Below are positions 11,899 to 22,467 of a stretch of DNA of 64,000 nucleotides, in pieces. The stretch comes from Frigoribacterium sp. PvP032 (lineage in GTDB: Bacteria; Actinomycetota; Actinomycetes; Actinomycetales; Microbacteriaceae): contig NZ_JAFIBM010000001.1 in NCBI RefSeq assembly GCF_017833035.1, forward strand, positions 2,625,762-2,689,761, written 5' to 3'. The notes under the pieces were generated by a model, which was given only the letters and a program-made list of their open reading frames with translations, was not told the DNA's origin and did no database searches. A program made the position numbers and the translations under genes. The stretch's first letter is position 1. Every line of letters starts with the position of its first letter.

Positions 11899-13170
11899 AT
11901 GACGTCGACGCCCTCCCCTGCCTTCTCGTTCCGGTCGGTCGCCCTGTCGGCCTTCCTCCCTGCGGCGTTGTTCGCGATCGGCGAGGGCGCGATCATCCCG
12001 ATCATCCCTGTCGTCGCGAGCGATCTCGGGGCGACCCTGCCGTTCGCCGCCTTCGTCGCGGCGCTCATCCTGGTGGGCGAGCTGATCGGCGACGTCCCGA
12101 GCGGCTGGCTCGTCTCGCGCATCGGCGAGCGCACCGCCATGATCTCCGCCGCCCTCGTGAGCATCGTCGGGCTGCTCACCTGCGTGTGGGCGCCGAACGA
12201 GTGGGTCCTCGCCGGGGGCGTGCTGCTGATCGGGCTCTCGACGGCCGTCTTCGCCCTCGCACGGCACGCCTTCATGACGAGCTTCGTGCCGGTCGAGGTG
12301 CGGGCGCGGGCCCTGTCGAGCCTCGGCGGCGTCTTCCGGCTCGGGTACTTCGTCGGGCCGTTCCTCGCGGCCGGCACCATCCACCTGACCGGCTCGACCC
12401 AGTCGGCGTTCTGGATCCACGTCGCCGGCTGCCTCGGCGCCGCCGTCGTGCTGCTCGTGCTGCGCGACCCCTCCGAGGTGCTCCGCGAGCGCCGGGCGGC
12501 GGCGGCGGTCCCCGTCGACGCGCCGACCCCGGGCGAGGCCAAGGTCGCCAAGGAGGCGGAGGGCCTGTTCCGCACGCTCGCCCGCCACCGCGGCGTCCTC
12601 GTCAAGCTCGGCAGCGGGGCTGCCCTGATCGGAGCGATGCGGGCCGGCCGCCAGGTGATCCTGCCGCTCTGGGCCGTGAGCATCGGCATCAGCGCCCCGC
12701 AGACGGCGCTGATCATCGGCATCGCCGGCGCCGTCGACTTCGCGCTCTTCTACACGAGCGGCCAGATCATGGACCGCTGGGGCCGCCTCTGGAGCGCCGT
12801 CCCCTCGATGGTCGGCCTCTCGATCTCGTACCTGGCCCTGTCGTTCACGCACGACCTCGACGCCCGGGTCGGCTGGTTCGTCGCCGTGGCGATGTTCATG
12901 TCGCTCGCGAACGGGATCGGCAGCGGCATCCTCATGACCCTCGGAGCCGACCTCGCCGACCGGGCCGATCCGGCCCCGTTCCTCGGCGCCTGGCGCTTCA
13001 CCGGCGACGCGGGCAGCGCGGCCGCTCCGCTGCTGATCTCCGGGCTCACGGCGGTCGTCTCGATCTCGCTGGCCAGCGGGGTGATGGGCGTGCTGGGACT
13101 CGTCGGGGCCGTCATCCTGCTGCGCTACGTGCCGCGGTACTCCCCGCACGTGCCGCGCGAGCTGCGCTGA
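11899..13170 (+). CDS. Major facilitator superfamily transporter
   Basis: A 423-residue protein with about 12 hydrophobic segments split by a central cytoplasmic loop (residues 190-225, charged, with PVDAPTPGEAKVAKEAEG). The loop between helices 2 and 3 has an MFS motif A-like sequence (GWLVSRIGERTAM). Drug-efflux-type MFS members look like this, but the substrate cannot be inferred. It begins with a Ser/Phe-rich cytoplasmic N-terminus. Monocistronic; transcribed divergently from mnmA. The next feature downstream is tRNA-Leu. Confidence 0.87.
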   Translation: MTSTPSPAFSFRSVALSAFLPAALFAIGEGAIIPIIPVVASDLGATLPFAAFVAALILVGELIGDVPSGWLVSRIGERTAMISAALVSIVGLLTCVWAPNEWVLAGGVLLIGLSTAVFALARHAFMTSFVPVEVRARALSSLGGVFRLGYFVGPFLAAGTIHLTGSTQSAFWIHVAGCLGAAVVLLVLRDPSEVLRERRAAAAVPVDAPTPGEAKVAKEAEGLFRTLARHRGVLVKLGSGAALIGAMRAGRQVILPLWAVSIGISAPQTALIIGIAGAVDFALFYTSGQIMDRWGRLWSAVPSMVGLSISYLALSFTHDLDARVGWFVAVAMFMSLANGIGSGILMTLGADLADRADPAPFLGAWRFTGDAGSAAAPLLISGLTAVVSISLASGVMGVLGLVGAVILLRYVPRYSPHVPRELR

Positions 13171-13216
13171 CGCCGAGCCCGCGCCTCCTCGTGCTCGTCG
13201 GGCCCGTGCTCGTCGA

Positions 13217-13222
13217 TACACT
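13217..13222 (+). promoter_or_regulatory. tRNA-Leu -10 box
   Basis: TACACT, 11 nt before the mature 5' end of the tRNA, giving a very short 5' precursor. No clear -35 is seen. Confidence 0.45.
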
Positions 13223-13233
13223 CGGTCCTGCCC

Positions 13234-13315
13234 GCGGGAGTGGTGAAACTGGCAGACACGCAGGATTTAGGTTCCTGTGCCTTCGGGCGTGAGGGTTCAA
13301 GTCCCTTCTCCCGCA
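13234..13315 (+). tRNA. tRNA-Leu (anticodon UAG)
   Basis: A complete type II cloverleaf. The acceptor stem GCGGGAG pairs with CTCCCGC. The anticodon stem is CAGGA/TCCTG with loop TTTAGGT, giving anticodon TAG, which reads CUA and, by wobble, other CUN codons. A long variable arm (TGCCTTCGGGCGT) marks the Leu/Ser class, and the T arm has GGTTCAAGTCC. The discriminator base is A, as required for leucine. The 3' CCA is not encoded (CGA follows). Confidence 0.97.
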
Positions 13316-13420
13316 CGACACACGCGATCAGCACGGTGCTGTCCAGGTGACGAAGGTCACCGCCGACCCTGCACCGAGCGCGAGTACCCTGAGCCTCCCG
13401 GCACCTCGAGAAAGAGACCC

Positions 13421-14170
13421 ATGCTGCCCCTGGCGACCATCTCGTGGCTCGACCCCGAGTACCTCCTGTCGGCGTTCGGCCCCTGGGCCGTGCTCGGCGT
13501 CTGCCTGCTCGTCTTCGCCGAGACCGGGCTGCTGATCGGGTTCCTGTTCCCCGGCGACACCCTGCTGATCATCACGGGCATCCTCGCGGCGACCAACCCC
13601 GGCGCCCTCGGCCTGCCGATCTGGCTGATCGCGATCTTCATCGGGATCGCCGCCTTCGCCGGCGGCGAGCTCGGCTACCTGATCGGCCACAAGATCGGGC
13701 CCCGCATCTTCGAGCGCAAGGAGAGCGGGCTGTTCAGCAAGGCGAACGTCAACCGGACGAACGCGTTCTTCGAGCGCTTCGGCCCGCTCGCCGTGATCAT
13801 CGCCCGCTTCGTCCCCGTCGTCCGCACCTTCGCGCCGATCATGGCCGGCGTCGGGCACATGAGCTACCGGCGCTACTCGCTCTACAACGGCATCGGGGCG
13901 ATCGTCTGGGGCTTCGGCGTCACCATGCTCGGCTTCGGGATCGGCCACATCCCGCCCGTCGCCGACTTCGTCAGCTCGTACATCGACCTGATCCTGCTCG
14001 GCGCGGTGCTCGCGACCCTGATCCCCGTGGCGATCCACTACCTCCACGGCGTGCACACGGCCAAGAAGCACGAGGCCGACGGCACCGCCCCCGACGCGCA
14101 GGTCGACACCTCGGCCGTCGAGTCAGCACCCGCCGAGGTCCCCACCGGCCAGACGCCGACCCAGGCCTGA
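13421..14170 (+). CDS. DedA family (SNARE-associated/VTT) membrane protein
   Basis: A 249-residue DedA-family protein. These are implicated in recycling undecaprenyl phosphate or phospholipid scrambling in the cytoplasmic membrane. Family marks are the early re-entrant segment FAETGLLIGFLFPGDTLL (residues 32-50), GYLIGHKIG, FFERFGPLAVIIARFVPVVRTFAPIMAG with the functionally important Arg residues, and YNGIGAIVWG. The last 35 residues are polar. The ATG at 13421 is chosen over upstream in-frame starts because the preceding 48 codons overlap the tRNA; GAGAAAGAG lies 7-12 nt upstream. Repeat element copy B follows the stop directly. Confidence 0.93.
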   Translation: MLPLATISWLDPEYLLSAFGPWAVLGVCLLVFAETGLLIGFLFPGDTLLIITGILAATNPGALGLPIWLIAIFIGIAAFAGGELGYLIGHKIGPRIFERKESGLFSKANVNRTNAFFERFGPLAVIIARFVPVVRTFAPIMAGVGHMSYRRYSLYNGIGAIVWGFGVTMLGFGIGHIPPVADFVSSYIDLILLGAVLATLIPVAIHYLHGVHTAKKHEADGTAPDAQVDTSAVESAPAEVPTGQTPTQA

Positions 14171-14173
14171 CCG

Positions 14174-14280
14174 CCTCCTCATTCAGGAACATCGATCCTG
14201 ATCCCCGCGGATCAGGTGCCGATGTTCCTGTCTGCTGCAGCGTTCAGGAAGCCCGGCGAGCCGCCTCCTGGATCAGCCAC
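14174..14280 (+). repeat. Palindromic intergenic element, copy B
   Basis: Beginning 4 bp after the DedA stop, the 36-bp block 14174-14209 matches copy A (1589-1624, opposite strand) in 32 of 36 positions, differing only in a 4-bp spacer (TCGA here). The block continues into a long hairpin: AGGAACATCG at about 14185-14194 pairs with CGATGTTCCT, enclosing CCTGATCC paired with GGATCAGG. Further TCAGGA half-sites lie at 14243-14250 and 14268-14276. There is no U-run. It sits between the convergent DedA and rdgB genes, so a bidirectional terminator or RNA-stability role is possible. Confidence 0.65.
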
Positions 14281-14300
14281 GCCCGGTCCGGCGGCGGCGG

Positions 14301-14903
14301 TCAGCCCGCGAGGGCCGCCACGTGCGGCGCGATCGCGCGGAACGCTCGCGAACGGTGGCTGACGGCGTTCTTCTCGTCCGGGGTGAGCTCGGCCGCGCTG
14401 CGGGTCTCGCCCTCGGGCCGGAAGACCGGGTCGTAGCCGTGTCCGCCCGTGCCGACCCGCGCCTCCAGCACCTCGCCCGGCCACTCGCCTTGCTCCACGA
14501 GCTCGCGGGCGGCGACCGTGCCGTCCGCCGACGCGGGGACGACGAGCGCCGCCGCGCAGGAGAAGTGGGCGGAGCGGTCGGCCGCGCCGACGAGGTTCGC
14601 CAGCAGCAGGTCGATGTTGTCGTCGTCGTCCCGCGTGCCGGCGTACCGGGCCGAGTGGATGCCGGGCGCGTCGCCGAGGGCGTGGGCCGAGATGCCGCTG
14701 TCGTCCGCCAGCGCCGGCAGCCCGGTGTGGGCCGCCGCCGCCCGGGCCTTGATCAGCGCGTTCGCGGCGAAGGTGTCGCCGTCCTCGACCGGCTCGGGGC
14801 CGTCGTAGGCGACCAGCTCGACGCCGGGCGCGGTCTCGGCCAGCAGCAGCCGCAGCTCGCGGACCTTGCCCTGGTTGTGCGTGGCGATGACGACCTGCGT
14901 CAC
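14301..14903 (-). CDS. rdgB: RdgB/HAM1 family non-canonical purine NTP pyrophosphatase
   Basis: A 200-residue enzyme that hydrolyses ITP, XTP and dITP to the monophosphate, keeping deaminated purines out of nucleic acids. Signatures are [11 protein letters not shown] (residues 7-17), [19 protein letters not shown] with metal-binding Asp residues, [16 protein letters not shown] and the C-terminal [10 protein letters not shown]. Translation starts at a GTG that overlaps the rph stop by 4 bp (GTGA), so the two genes form an rph-rdgB operon, a widespread pairing. Confidence 0.95.
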   Translation of the reverse strand: MTQVVIATHNQGKVRELRLLLAETAPGVELVAYDGPEPVEDGDTFAANALIKARAAAAHTGLPALADDSGISAHALGDAPGIHSARYAGTRDDDDNIDLLLANLVGAADRSAHFSCAAALVVPASADGTVAARELVEQGEWPGEVLEARVGTGGHGYDPVFRPEGETRSAAELTPDEKNAVSHRSRAFRAIAPHVAALAG

Positions 14904-15646
14904 GCGCCCAGCACCTCCTGCTGGAGGGTCGTCAGGTCGGCCCCGCCGGCGACGGCCAGGTCGAGCAGCTCGCCGAGCTCACGACGGTCGAAGGGCGCGC
15001 CCTCGGCCGTGCCCTGCACCTCGACGAACAGGCCGGAGCCCGTGACGACGACGTTCATGTCGGTCTCCGCGCGGACGTCCTCGACGTAGGCGAGGTCGAG
15101 CAGCGGGACGCCGTCGACGATGCCCACGGAGACGGCGGCGACGCTGTCGGTCAGCGGAGTCGCCTTCTGGGCGATGAACTTCTTCTCGCGGCCCCACTCG
15201 ATCGCCTGGGCGAGCGCCACGTAGGCGCCCGTGATGGCCGCGGTGCGCGTGCCGCCGTCGGCCTGGAGGACGTCGCAGTCGAGCACGATCGTGTTCTCGC
15301 CGAGGGCCTTGGTGTCGACGACCGCCCGCAGGCTGCGCCCGATCAGCCGCGAGATCTCGTGGGTCCGACCGCCGATCTTGCCCTTGACGCTCTCGCGGTC
15401 GTTGCGCGAGCCCGTGGCGCGCGGCAGCATCGCGTACTCGGCCGTGACCCAGCCCTTGCCCTTGCCGGCCAGCCAGCGCGGCACCCCGTTGGTGAAGGAG
15501 GCGGTGCACAGCACCTTCGTGTCGCCGAACGACACCAGGGCGCTCCCCTCGGCCTGTGCGCTCCAGCCCTTCTCGATGGTGACGTGCCGCAGCTGGTCTG
15601 CGCGGCGGCCGTCGGCGCGGACGAGGTCGGTGGTGGTCTCGGTCAT
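14900..15646 (-). CDS. rph: Ribonuclease PH
   Basis: A 248-residue phosphate-dependent 3'-5' exoribonuclease that trims tRNA 3' ends. Present are RADGR near residue 9, [14 protein letters not shown], the RIGGRTHEI-like phosphate-binding segment [39 protein letters not shown] and [17 protein letters not shown]. The ATG is preceded by AGGGGAGA at good spacing. The spacer to the upstream murI is a low-complexity GACC-rich tract. The 4-bp overlap with rdgB indicates coupled expression. Confidence 0.96.
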   Translation of the reverse strand: MTETTTDLVRADGRRADQLRHVTIEKGWSAQAEGSALVSFGDTKVLCTASFTNGVPRWLAGKGKGWVTAEYAMLPRATGSRNDRESVKGKIGGRTHEISRLIGRSLRAVVDTKALGENTIVLDCDVLQADGGTRTAAITGAYVALAQAIEWGREKKFIAQKATPLTDSVAAVSVGIVDGVPLLDLAYVEDVRAETDMNVVVTGSGLFVEVQGTAEGAPFDRRELGELLDLAVAGGADLTTLQQEVLGA

Positions 15647-15657
15647 GGTGTCTCCCC

Positions 15658-15707
15658 TGGTCGGGTCGGTCTGGTCGGTCTGGTCTGGTCCATCTGGTCA
15701 GGTCAGG
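15658..15707. repeat. Low-complexity GGTC/GACC tract
   Basis: The murI-rph spacer consists almost wholly of degenerate units of GGTC, GGTCT and GGTCA on the plus strand, about ten copies. A similar but shorter GACC-rich tract follows the lipoprotein gene at about 61605-61632. It is probably slipped-strand expansion in a non-coding spacer. Confidence 0.5.
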
Positions 15708-16560
15708 TGCGCGGGCTGCCCGCGCGCAGCCCGTCCGGCAGCTCGATGGCGCCGGTCTCGAGGTGCCCGACGCGCGACACCTCGGGCCCGAGGAAGCGCT
15801 TCGCGAGCCTGAGGAAGGCCCCCTCGTCGGCGCCGGTGGCCTCGAACTCGTACCGCGGGACGCTGTCGGCGGGCGCCTCGAGGTCGTGGTCGACGAGGGT
15901 GCGGTAGACGTCCGCGGCCGTCTCGTCCGCGCTCGAGACGAGCCGCACCTCCGGCCCCATCACGTACTGGATCGCCGCCGACATCAGCGGGTAGTGGGTG
16001 CAGCCGAGCACGAGGGTGTCGACGCCGGCCTCGCGGAGCGGCGCGAGGTACCCGGCGGCGACCTGGCGGAGCTCGGGGCTCGAGGTGTCGCCCGCCTCGA
16101 CGAACTCGACGAACCGCGGGCACGCCTGCGTGAAGAGCTGCAGGTCGGCGGCCGCCGCGAAGGCGTCCTCGTAGGCGCGCGAGCGGACGGTGCCCTCGGT
16201 GCCGATGACGCCGATGCGCTTGTTCCGCGTCCGGCCGACGGCGGACCGGACGGCGGGCTGGATCACCTCGACGACGGGGATCCCGGCACCCGTCGTGTAG
16301 CGCTCGCGAGCATCGCGGAGCACGGCCGCCGAGGCGGTGTTGCAGGCGATCACGAGCAGCTTGACGCCCTGGGCCACGAGGTCGTCCATGACGGCGAGCG
16401 CGTACTCGCGCACCTCGGCGATGGGCTTCGGGCCGTAGGGAGAGTGGAGGGTGTCGCCCACGTAGAGCACGGACTCGCGCGGCAGCTGGTCGATGATCGC
16501 CCGTGAGACGGTCAGGCCGCCCACGCCGCTGTCGAAGACTCCGATGGGTGCGTCCGTCAC
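15703..16560 (-). CDS. murI: Glutamate racemase
   Basis: A 285-residue racemase that supplies D-glutamate for peptidoglycan. [10 protein letters not shown] (residues 9-18), the first catalytic Cys73 in VIACNTASA and the second Cys187 in [10 protein letters not shown] are all present, with [11 protein letters not shown] between. The start is a GTG at 16560; a TAGGCT box ends 8 nt upstream, which fits a leaderless message and excludes the long upstream extension. It is divergent from pncB across 81 bp. Downstream on the same strand lie rph and rdgB. Confidence 0.96.
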   Translation of the reverse strand: MTDAPIGVFDSGVGGLTVSRAIIDQLPRESVLYVGDTLHSPYGPKPIAEVREYALAVMDDLVAQGVKLLVIACNTASAAVLRDARERYTTGAGIPVVEVIQPAVRSAVGRTRNKRIGVIGTEGTVRSRAYEDAFAAAADLQLFTQACPRFVEFVEAGDTSSPELRQVAAGYLAPLREAGVDTLVLGCTHYPLMSAAIQYVMGPEVRLVSSADETAADVYRTLVDHDLEAPADSVPRYEFEATGADEGAFLRLAKRFLGPEVSRVGHLETGAIELPDGLRAGSPRT

Positions 16561-16568
16561 GGTCGTCG

Positions 16569-16574
16569 AGCCTA
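16569..16574 (-). promoter_or_regulatory. murI -10 box, leaderless
   Basis: TAGGCT on the minus strand, 8 nt before the murI GTG. The divergent pncB promoter lies 56 bp away. Confidence 0.5.
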
Positions 16575-16629
16575 CCCGGACGGAGGCGCGCCGCAGCCGG
16601 GTGCCCTGGTCGCGACGCCCCGCCCCGCC

Positions 16630-16635
16630 TAGGGT
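16630..16635 (+). promoter_or_regulatory. pncB -10 box, leaderless
   Basis: TAGGGT, 6 nt before the pncB GTG at 16642. Confidence 0.55.
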
Positions 16636-16641
16636 GGGCTC

Positions 16642-17934
16642 GTGACCAGTGCCCTGCTGACCGACCGCTACGAGATCACGATGGTGGAGGCGGCCCTCAA
16701 GGCCGGCACCGCCGACCGACGATGCGTGTTCGAGCTCTTCGCCCGCCGCCTCCCCCAGGGTCGCCGCTACGGCCTCGTGGCCGGCACCGGGCGCTTCCTG
16801 TCCGAGCTGACACAGTTCAGGTTCGGCGACGCCGAGCTCGCCTGGCTGCGCGACGGCCACGTCGTCGACGACCGCACCGTGGACTGGCTCGCCGACTACC
16901 GGTTCTCGGGCGACATCCGCGGCTACGCCGAGGGCGAGGTCTACCTGCCGGGCTCGCCCCTGCTCGTCGTCGAGTCGACCTTCGCCGAGGGCGTGCTGCT
17001 CGAGACCCTCGCGCTCAGCGTCTTCAACTACGACTCCGCCGTGGCCAGCGCCGCCGCCCGCATGGTGTCGGCGGCCGACGGCAGGCCGCTCGCCGAGATG
17101 GGCTCGCGCCGCACCGGCGAGCGCAGCGCCGTGGCGGCGGCACGAGCCGCCTACATCGCGGGCTTCCGCGCCACGAGCAACCTCGAGGCAGGGCGCACCT
17201 GGGGCGTCCCGACGATGGGCACCGCCGCGCACGCCTTCACCCTGCTGCACGACAGCGAACGAGAGGCCTTCGAGGCCCAGGTGGCCAGCCTCGGGCCCGG
17301 CACGACCCTGCTCGTCGACACCTACGACATCCCGGAGGCGGTGCGGACGGCCGTCGAGGTCGCCGGCACCGGCCTCGGGGCCGTCCGCATCGACAGCGGC
17401 GACCTGCCGGCACTGGTCTCGCAGGTGCGCGGCCAGCTCGACGACCTCGGCGCCACGGGCACGAAGATCACCGTGACGAACGACCTCGACGAGTACACGA
17501 TCGCGGCGCTGCGCGCGGCGCCCGTGGACAGCTACGGGGTCGGCACGTCCGTGGTCTCGGGCTCTGGCCACCCGGCCGCCGGGATGGTGTTCAAGCTGGT
17601 CGCCCGACAGGGCGGCGACGGCGAGTGGGTGTCCGTCGCGAAGAAGTCCGCGGACAAGGCGACGATCGGCGGCCGCAAGGCGCCGGTGCGCGTGCTGGTC
17701 GACGGCGTCGCGACGACCGAGCTCGTCCGCATCGGCGACGGGACGCCCGGCGACGGCGAGGAGCGACCGCTGCTCGTCCCGCTCGTCACCGGCGGTGTCG
17801 TCGACGAGCGCTGGACCGGGCCGCAGGGCGTGCAGCGCGCCCGCGATCACCGTCAGGCCGCTGTCGACGAGCTGCCGCCGAGTGCGTTCCGCCTCGGGCG
17901 TGGCGACCCCGTGCTGCCGACCGTCTACGAGTGA
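16642..17934 (+). CDS. pncB: Nicotinate phosphoribosyltransferase
   Basis: A 430-residue enzyme that converts nicotinate and PRPP to nicotinate mononucleotide, the first step of NAD salvage. Key segments are TDRYEITM at residues 7-14, [42 protein letters not shown] with TSNLEAG, LLVDTYD, and [11 protein letters not shown], the PRPP-site acidic loop. The GTG start is supported by a -10 box 6 nt upstream. Normal length for actinobacterial PncB. Next to murI, as is usual in Microbacteriaceae. Confidence 0.95.
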   Translation: MTSALLTDRYEITMVEAALKAGTADRRCVFELFARRLPQGRRYGLVAGTGRFLSELTQFRFGDAELAWLRDGHVVDDRTVDWLADYRFSGDIRGYAEGEVYLPGSPLLVVESTFAEGVLLETLALSVFNYDSAVASAAARMVSAADGRPLAEMGSRRTGERSAVAAARAAYIAGFRATSNLEAGRTWGVPTMGTAAHAFTLLHDSEREAFEAQVASLGPGTTLLVDTYDIPEAVRTAVEVAGTGLGAVRIDSGDLPALVSQVRGQLDDLGATGTKITVTNDLDEYTIAALRAAPVDSYGVGTSVVSGSGHPAAGMVFKLVARQGGDGEWVSVAKKSADKATIGGRKAPVRVLVDGVATTELVRIGDGTPGDGEERPLLVPLVTGGVVDERWTGPQGVQRARDHRQAAVDELPPSAFRLGRGDPVLPTVYE

Positions 17935-17983
17935 ACGGGCGCCGTCGGCCGCCGGTCCGCCCCTGCCTGAGGGACGGTGCGGA

Positions 17984-18244
17984 CTACTCGGACTTCATCT
18001 TCTCGTAGACCTCTTTGCAGGTCGGGCACACCGGGAACTTCTCGGGGTCGCGTCCCGGCGTCCACTTCTTGCCGCAGAGCGCCTTGACGGGCTTGCCGCT
18101 CAGCGCGGACTCCATGATCTTGTCCTTCTTCACGTAGTGCGAGAAGCGCTCGTGGTCGCCGGGGTCGACCGCGTCCTCGGTGAGGAGCTTCTCGAGCTCG
18201 CGGTCCATGACGTCGAGTCCGCCGCCTGTCTGTGTGTCGCTCAT
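17984..18244 (-). CDS. DUF3039 family small zinc-ribbon-like protein
   Basis: An 86-residue acidic/basic protein of the DUF3039 family. It has ALCGKKW followed by [12 protein letters not shown] at the C-terminus, a Cys plus CxxC arrangement suited to zinc binding, and a conserved [16 protein letters not shown] segment. Function unknown. The ATG at 18244 is preferred over the in-frame ATG at 18253 because a TACGAT box (18252-18257) ends 7 nt before it and would include the upstream ATG. It converges with pncB (49-bp gap) and follows an ABC permease gene. Confidence 0.85.
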   Translation of the reverse strand: MSDTQTGGGLDVMDRELEKLLTEDAVDPGDHERFSHYVKKDKIMESALSGKPVKALCGKKWTPGRDPEKFPVCPTCKEVYEKMKSE

Positions 18245-18251
18245 GGCGACC

Positions 18252-18257
18252 ATCGTA
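18252..18257 (-). promoter_or_regulatory. DUF3039 -10 box, leaderless
   Basis: TACGAT on the minus strand, 7 nt before the ATG at 18244. It overlaps the alternative ATG at 18253, which argues against that start. Confidence 0.5.
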
Positions 18258-18268
18258 CGTCGTCGACG

Positions 18269-19809
18269 TCAGCTGCGCAGGGTGAAGGCCAGCAGCTCGG
18301 GCGCCCGACGCGTGAACGTGCGCGAGCCGATCGCGACGCCGACGACGAGCACGACGACGCCGGCCCCGAGACCCGTGACGAACGACCAGGTGTCGGCGCC
18401 TTCCTGCCCCTGGAGCAGGTACCGACCGGCGAACCAGAGCGACGGGGAGGTCGCCAGGACGGCCCCGCCGATCATCGTGACCTGAGCCGCCACCGAGGCG
18501 CTGCCGTGCGCCTGGGGCTGCTGGAACGGGTCGTCGTGGGGACGGACCGCCGCGTAGGGCATCGCCGCCGACACGACGCTCGACAGGCCGAGCCCGCTGA
18601 GCAGCAGCCCGGCGGAGACGCCGATCTCGGGCAGCAGCGCGCCCCAGTCGCCGAACAGCCAGGTGGCCACGACGGAGCCGAGCACGACGAGGGGCACCCC
18701 GATGAGCAGAGGAGGCGCCAGCCGGCCCACACGGTCGGCCAGGCCCCGCGTGCCGGCCGCGACGTGCAGCCACAGCGCCGTGCTGTCGTACGCCACGTCG
18801 TTGTGCGGCAGGAACCCCAGGAGGAGGCACATCAACGGCACCGGCACGAGCGCCAGCCAGTGCCAGCTGATCCCCGCGATGCCGAGCGGCACGACGAGGA
18901 GGGGCAGGATCGGGATGATGACGAGAGACATCCGGTAGCGGGCGTCACGCATCCAGTAGGTCAGGCTCCGTCCCGCGACGGCCCCCGTCGGGCTCGCCCT
19001 GACGAACTCGAACCAGCCGAGGCCGGCTGCGTCGTCGGCGACGTCGGGCTCCGGCTGGTCGACGAAGGCCCTGGCGACGAGCGCGCGCCACGCGAGCCAG
19101 AGGGCGACGAGGGTGACGACGGCGACCACGAGGTCCGCGACGACCCTCCCCGTCTCGCCGACCGCGGCGTGCCCCGGCAGGGCCAGGGCGGCGCCGAACG
19201 GGGTCCAGGCGAGCACGTCGGCGACCACCCCGCTGGTCCGGCCGCCGGGGAGCGTCGAGCGCACCAGGTCGATGACGAGCGGCACGAGCAGCACGGCGAC
19301 CACCACGCCTCCCGCGGTCAGGAACTGACGGGCCCGACGAGTGGTGAGGACGACGCTGTTGATCGTCGCCGCGACCAGCGAGGCCAGGTAGGCGGTGGCG
19401 CCGGCGAGCACCACGGCGAGGACGGCGAGCGAGGCGATGCCCTGGCCCTCGCCCCACGAGCGCACGTAGCCGGGGGCGACCGCGACGAGCGCGAGCACCG
19501 GGAGCCCGACGGCTCCGCCGAGGGCGAGGCCCACGGCCGCCGCCCCCTCGGGCACGCCGAGGACGGCCAGCCTGCGGGGATCGCTCCACGGCGGCCGGAC
19601 ACGGGAGAACGGCAGCACGCTGTAGCCGATGACGACGAGCGCCCCCGCACCCACCACGAGGGCGCGCACGTCCGCCAGCGGATCGTCGCGGAGCGAGCCC
19701 GCGAGGGCGGAGACGGCGAGGGAGGCGCCGAGGACGAGGAGGACCGACACGACCGTGACGAGCAGTCGGCGCGGCTCGTGCCGCACCGTGTTCGCGATCG
19801 TCTGGAGCC

Positions 19810-19834
<25 letters not shown>
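18269..19834 (-). CDS. ABC-2 type exporter permease
   Basis: A 521-residue, very hydrophobic protein with about twelve membrane helices. The cytoplasmic linker at residues 240-285 includes QPEPDVADDAAGLGWFEFVRASP. It has no signal peptide or enzyme motif. It overlaps the preceding ATP-binding protein gene by 25 bp, so the pair forms one transporter. Permeases of this ABC-2 style export lipids, peptides or antibiotics, but the substrate cannot be told. The paired ATPase signature (SVGMTKK) supports the exporter class. Confidence 0.83.
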
Positions 19835-21330
<1,496 letters not shown>

Positions 21331-21336
21331 CGCACC

Positions 21337-21342
21337 ACCGTA
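21337..21342 (-). promoter_or_regulatory. -10 box of the ABC transporter operon, leaderless
   Basis: TACGGT on the minus strand, 6 nt before the ATG at 21330. Confidence 0.5.
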
Positions 21343-21434
21343 CCAAGCGCGGCGGCCCGGCACGCCCGTCGCGAGGACCATCACGAAAGGGACACGACCG
21401 CGATCGGACCTGCCGCTCGAGGACTGCTCGCTGT

Positions 21435-21692
21435 AGTCTGGGCGAGCACGACGACGTGTCCACATCGAGTCCCGAGGGTGAACGCCGCCCGAACACCAGA
21501 CGGAGAGGCGCCAGAGACGGCGCCTGACCGCACCTCCCGGGGCACGACCCAGAAGAGCGATTCGACACCTGTCGAGACCCGGGGCCCGCCCCACGGATCA
21601 CCGATCCGACGTCGAGGCGGCGCACCGCGACGGCCCCACCGCCGGCCGGCACGGCACGACAGGCAGACAGTCAGCCCCACGAGGAGACAGAC
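21435..21692 (+). promoter_or_regulatory. Probable promoter and long untranslated leader of the surface-polymer genes
   Basis: The 362-bp gap 21331-21692 holds no convincing gene. TAGTCT at 21435-21440 is the best -10 candidate on the plus strand and would give a leader of about 245 nt before the GTG at 21693. The leader contains a hairpin-forming stretch (GAGGCGCC, a short loop, GGCGCC near 21505-21523) and ends in GAGGAGA as ribosome-binding site. I cannot match it to a known riboswitch class. The promoter call is weak; the absence of coding sequence is firmer. Confidence 0.35.
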
Positions 21693-22403
21693 GTGAGCAA
21701 GACAGACAGCACCAGCCCCCAGATCGTGATCCTGGCCGCCGGCCTCGGCAGCCGCCTCGGTCGTTCGCTGCCCAAGGCGCTCACCGAGCTCAGCGACGGC
21801 CGCACCATCATGCAGCAGCAGTTCGACAACATCCGTTCTGCCTTCGGGCCCGACGCACGCATCACCGTCGTGGTCGGCTACAAGTTCGAGCACATCGTCG
21901 AGGCCTTCCCCACCGCCTCCTTCGTGTACAACGAGCAGTACGACCAGACGAACACCTCCAAGAGCCTGCTGCGCGCGCTCCGTGCCAGCACGTCGGGCGG
22001 CGTCCTGTGGATGAACGGCGACGTGGTCTTCGACCCCGAGGCGCTCCGCCGGGCGGCGCGTCAGGTGCGCGACGAGCAGTCGTTCGTCGCCGTCAACACG
22101 TCCAAGGTGTCCGACGAAGAGGTCAAGTACACGACCACCGCCGAGGGCTACATCGCGCAGCTGTCGAAGCAGGTCGTGGGCGGCCTCGGCGAGGCCGTCG
22201 GCATCAACTTCGTCGCCAAGGCCGACAAGGCCGTCCTGATGCGCCAGCTCGCCAAGGTCGACGCCCAGGACTACTTCGAGCGCGGCATCGAACTGGCCAT
22301 CGAGCAGAACGGGCTACTCTTTGAGCCCGTGGACATCTCCGACCTCTACGCCGTCGAGGTCGACTTCGCCGAGGACCTGGAGCGCGCGAACCTCTTCGTG
22401 TGA
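21693..22403 (+). CDS. Cytidylyltransferase-like NTP transferase
   Basis: A 236-residue single-domain nucleotidyltransferase. The N-terminal VILAAGLGSRLGRSLPKALTEL (residues 12-33) is the sugar/alcohol-phosphate nucleotidyltransferase signature GxGxR...PK. NGDVVFD at about 108 supplies the metal-binding Asp, and EVDFAEDLERA at the C-terminus is typical of LicC-like phosphocholine and related cytidylyltransferases. It probably makes an activated CDP- (or other NDP-) alcohol or sugar. The GTG start follows GAGGAGACAGAC. The gene begins a plus-strand run into a TagG/TagH-type exporter, and a CDP-alcohol phosphotransferase is encoded 5.5 kb away. The actual substrate cannot be assigned. Confidence 0.82.
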   Translation: MSKTDSTSPQIVILAAGLGSRLGRSLPKALTELSDGRTIMQQQFDNIRSAFGPDARITVVVGYKFEHIVEAFPTASFVYNEQYDQTNTSKSLLRALRASTSGGVLWMNGDVVFDPEALRRAARQVRDEQSFVAVNTSKVSDEEVKYTTTAEGYIAQLSKQVVGGLGEAVGINFVAKADKAVLMRQLAKVDAQDYFERGIELAIEQNGLLFEPVDISDLYAVEVDFAEDLERANLFV

Positions 22404-22467
22404 CCGGGGCCGGTCCGAACAGACCGAGCCCAGCCGGCAGGGGCGTCCCCCGACACCGAGGACATCC

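Noticed and set aside
13234-13315. tRNA-Leu as an integration site with a genomic island downstream
   Set aside because: No integrase, direct repeat of the tRNA 3' end or composition shift is seen nearby; the genes that follow are housekeeping.
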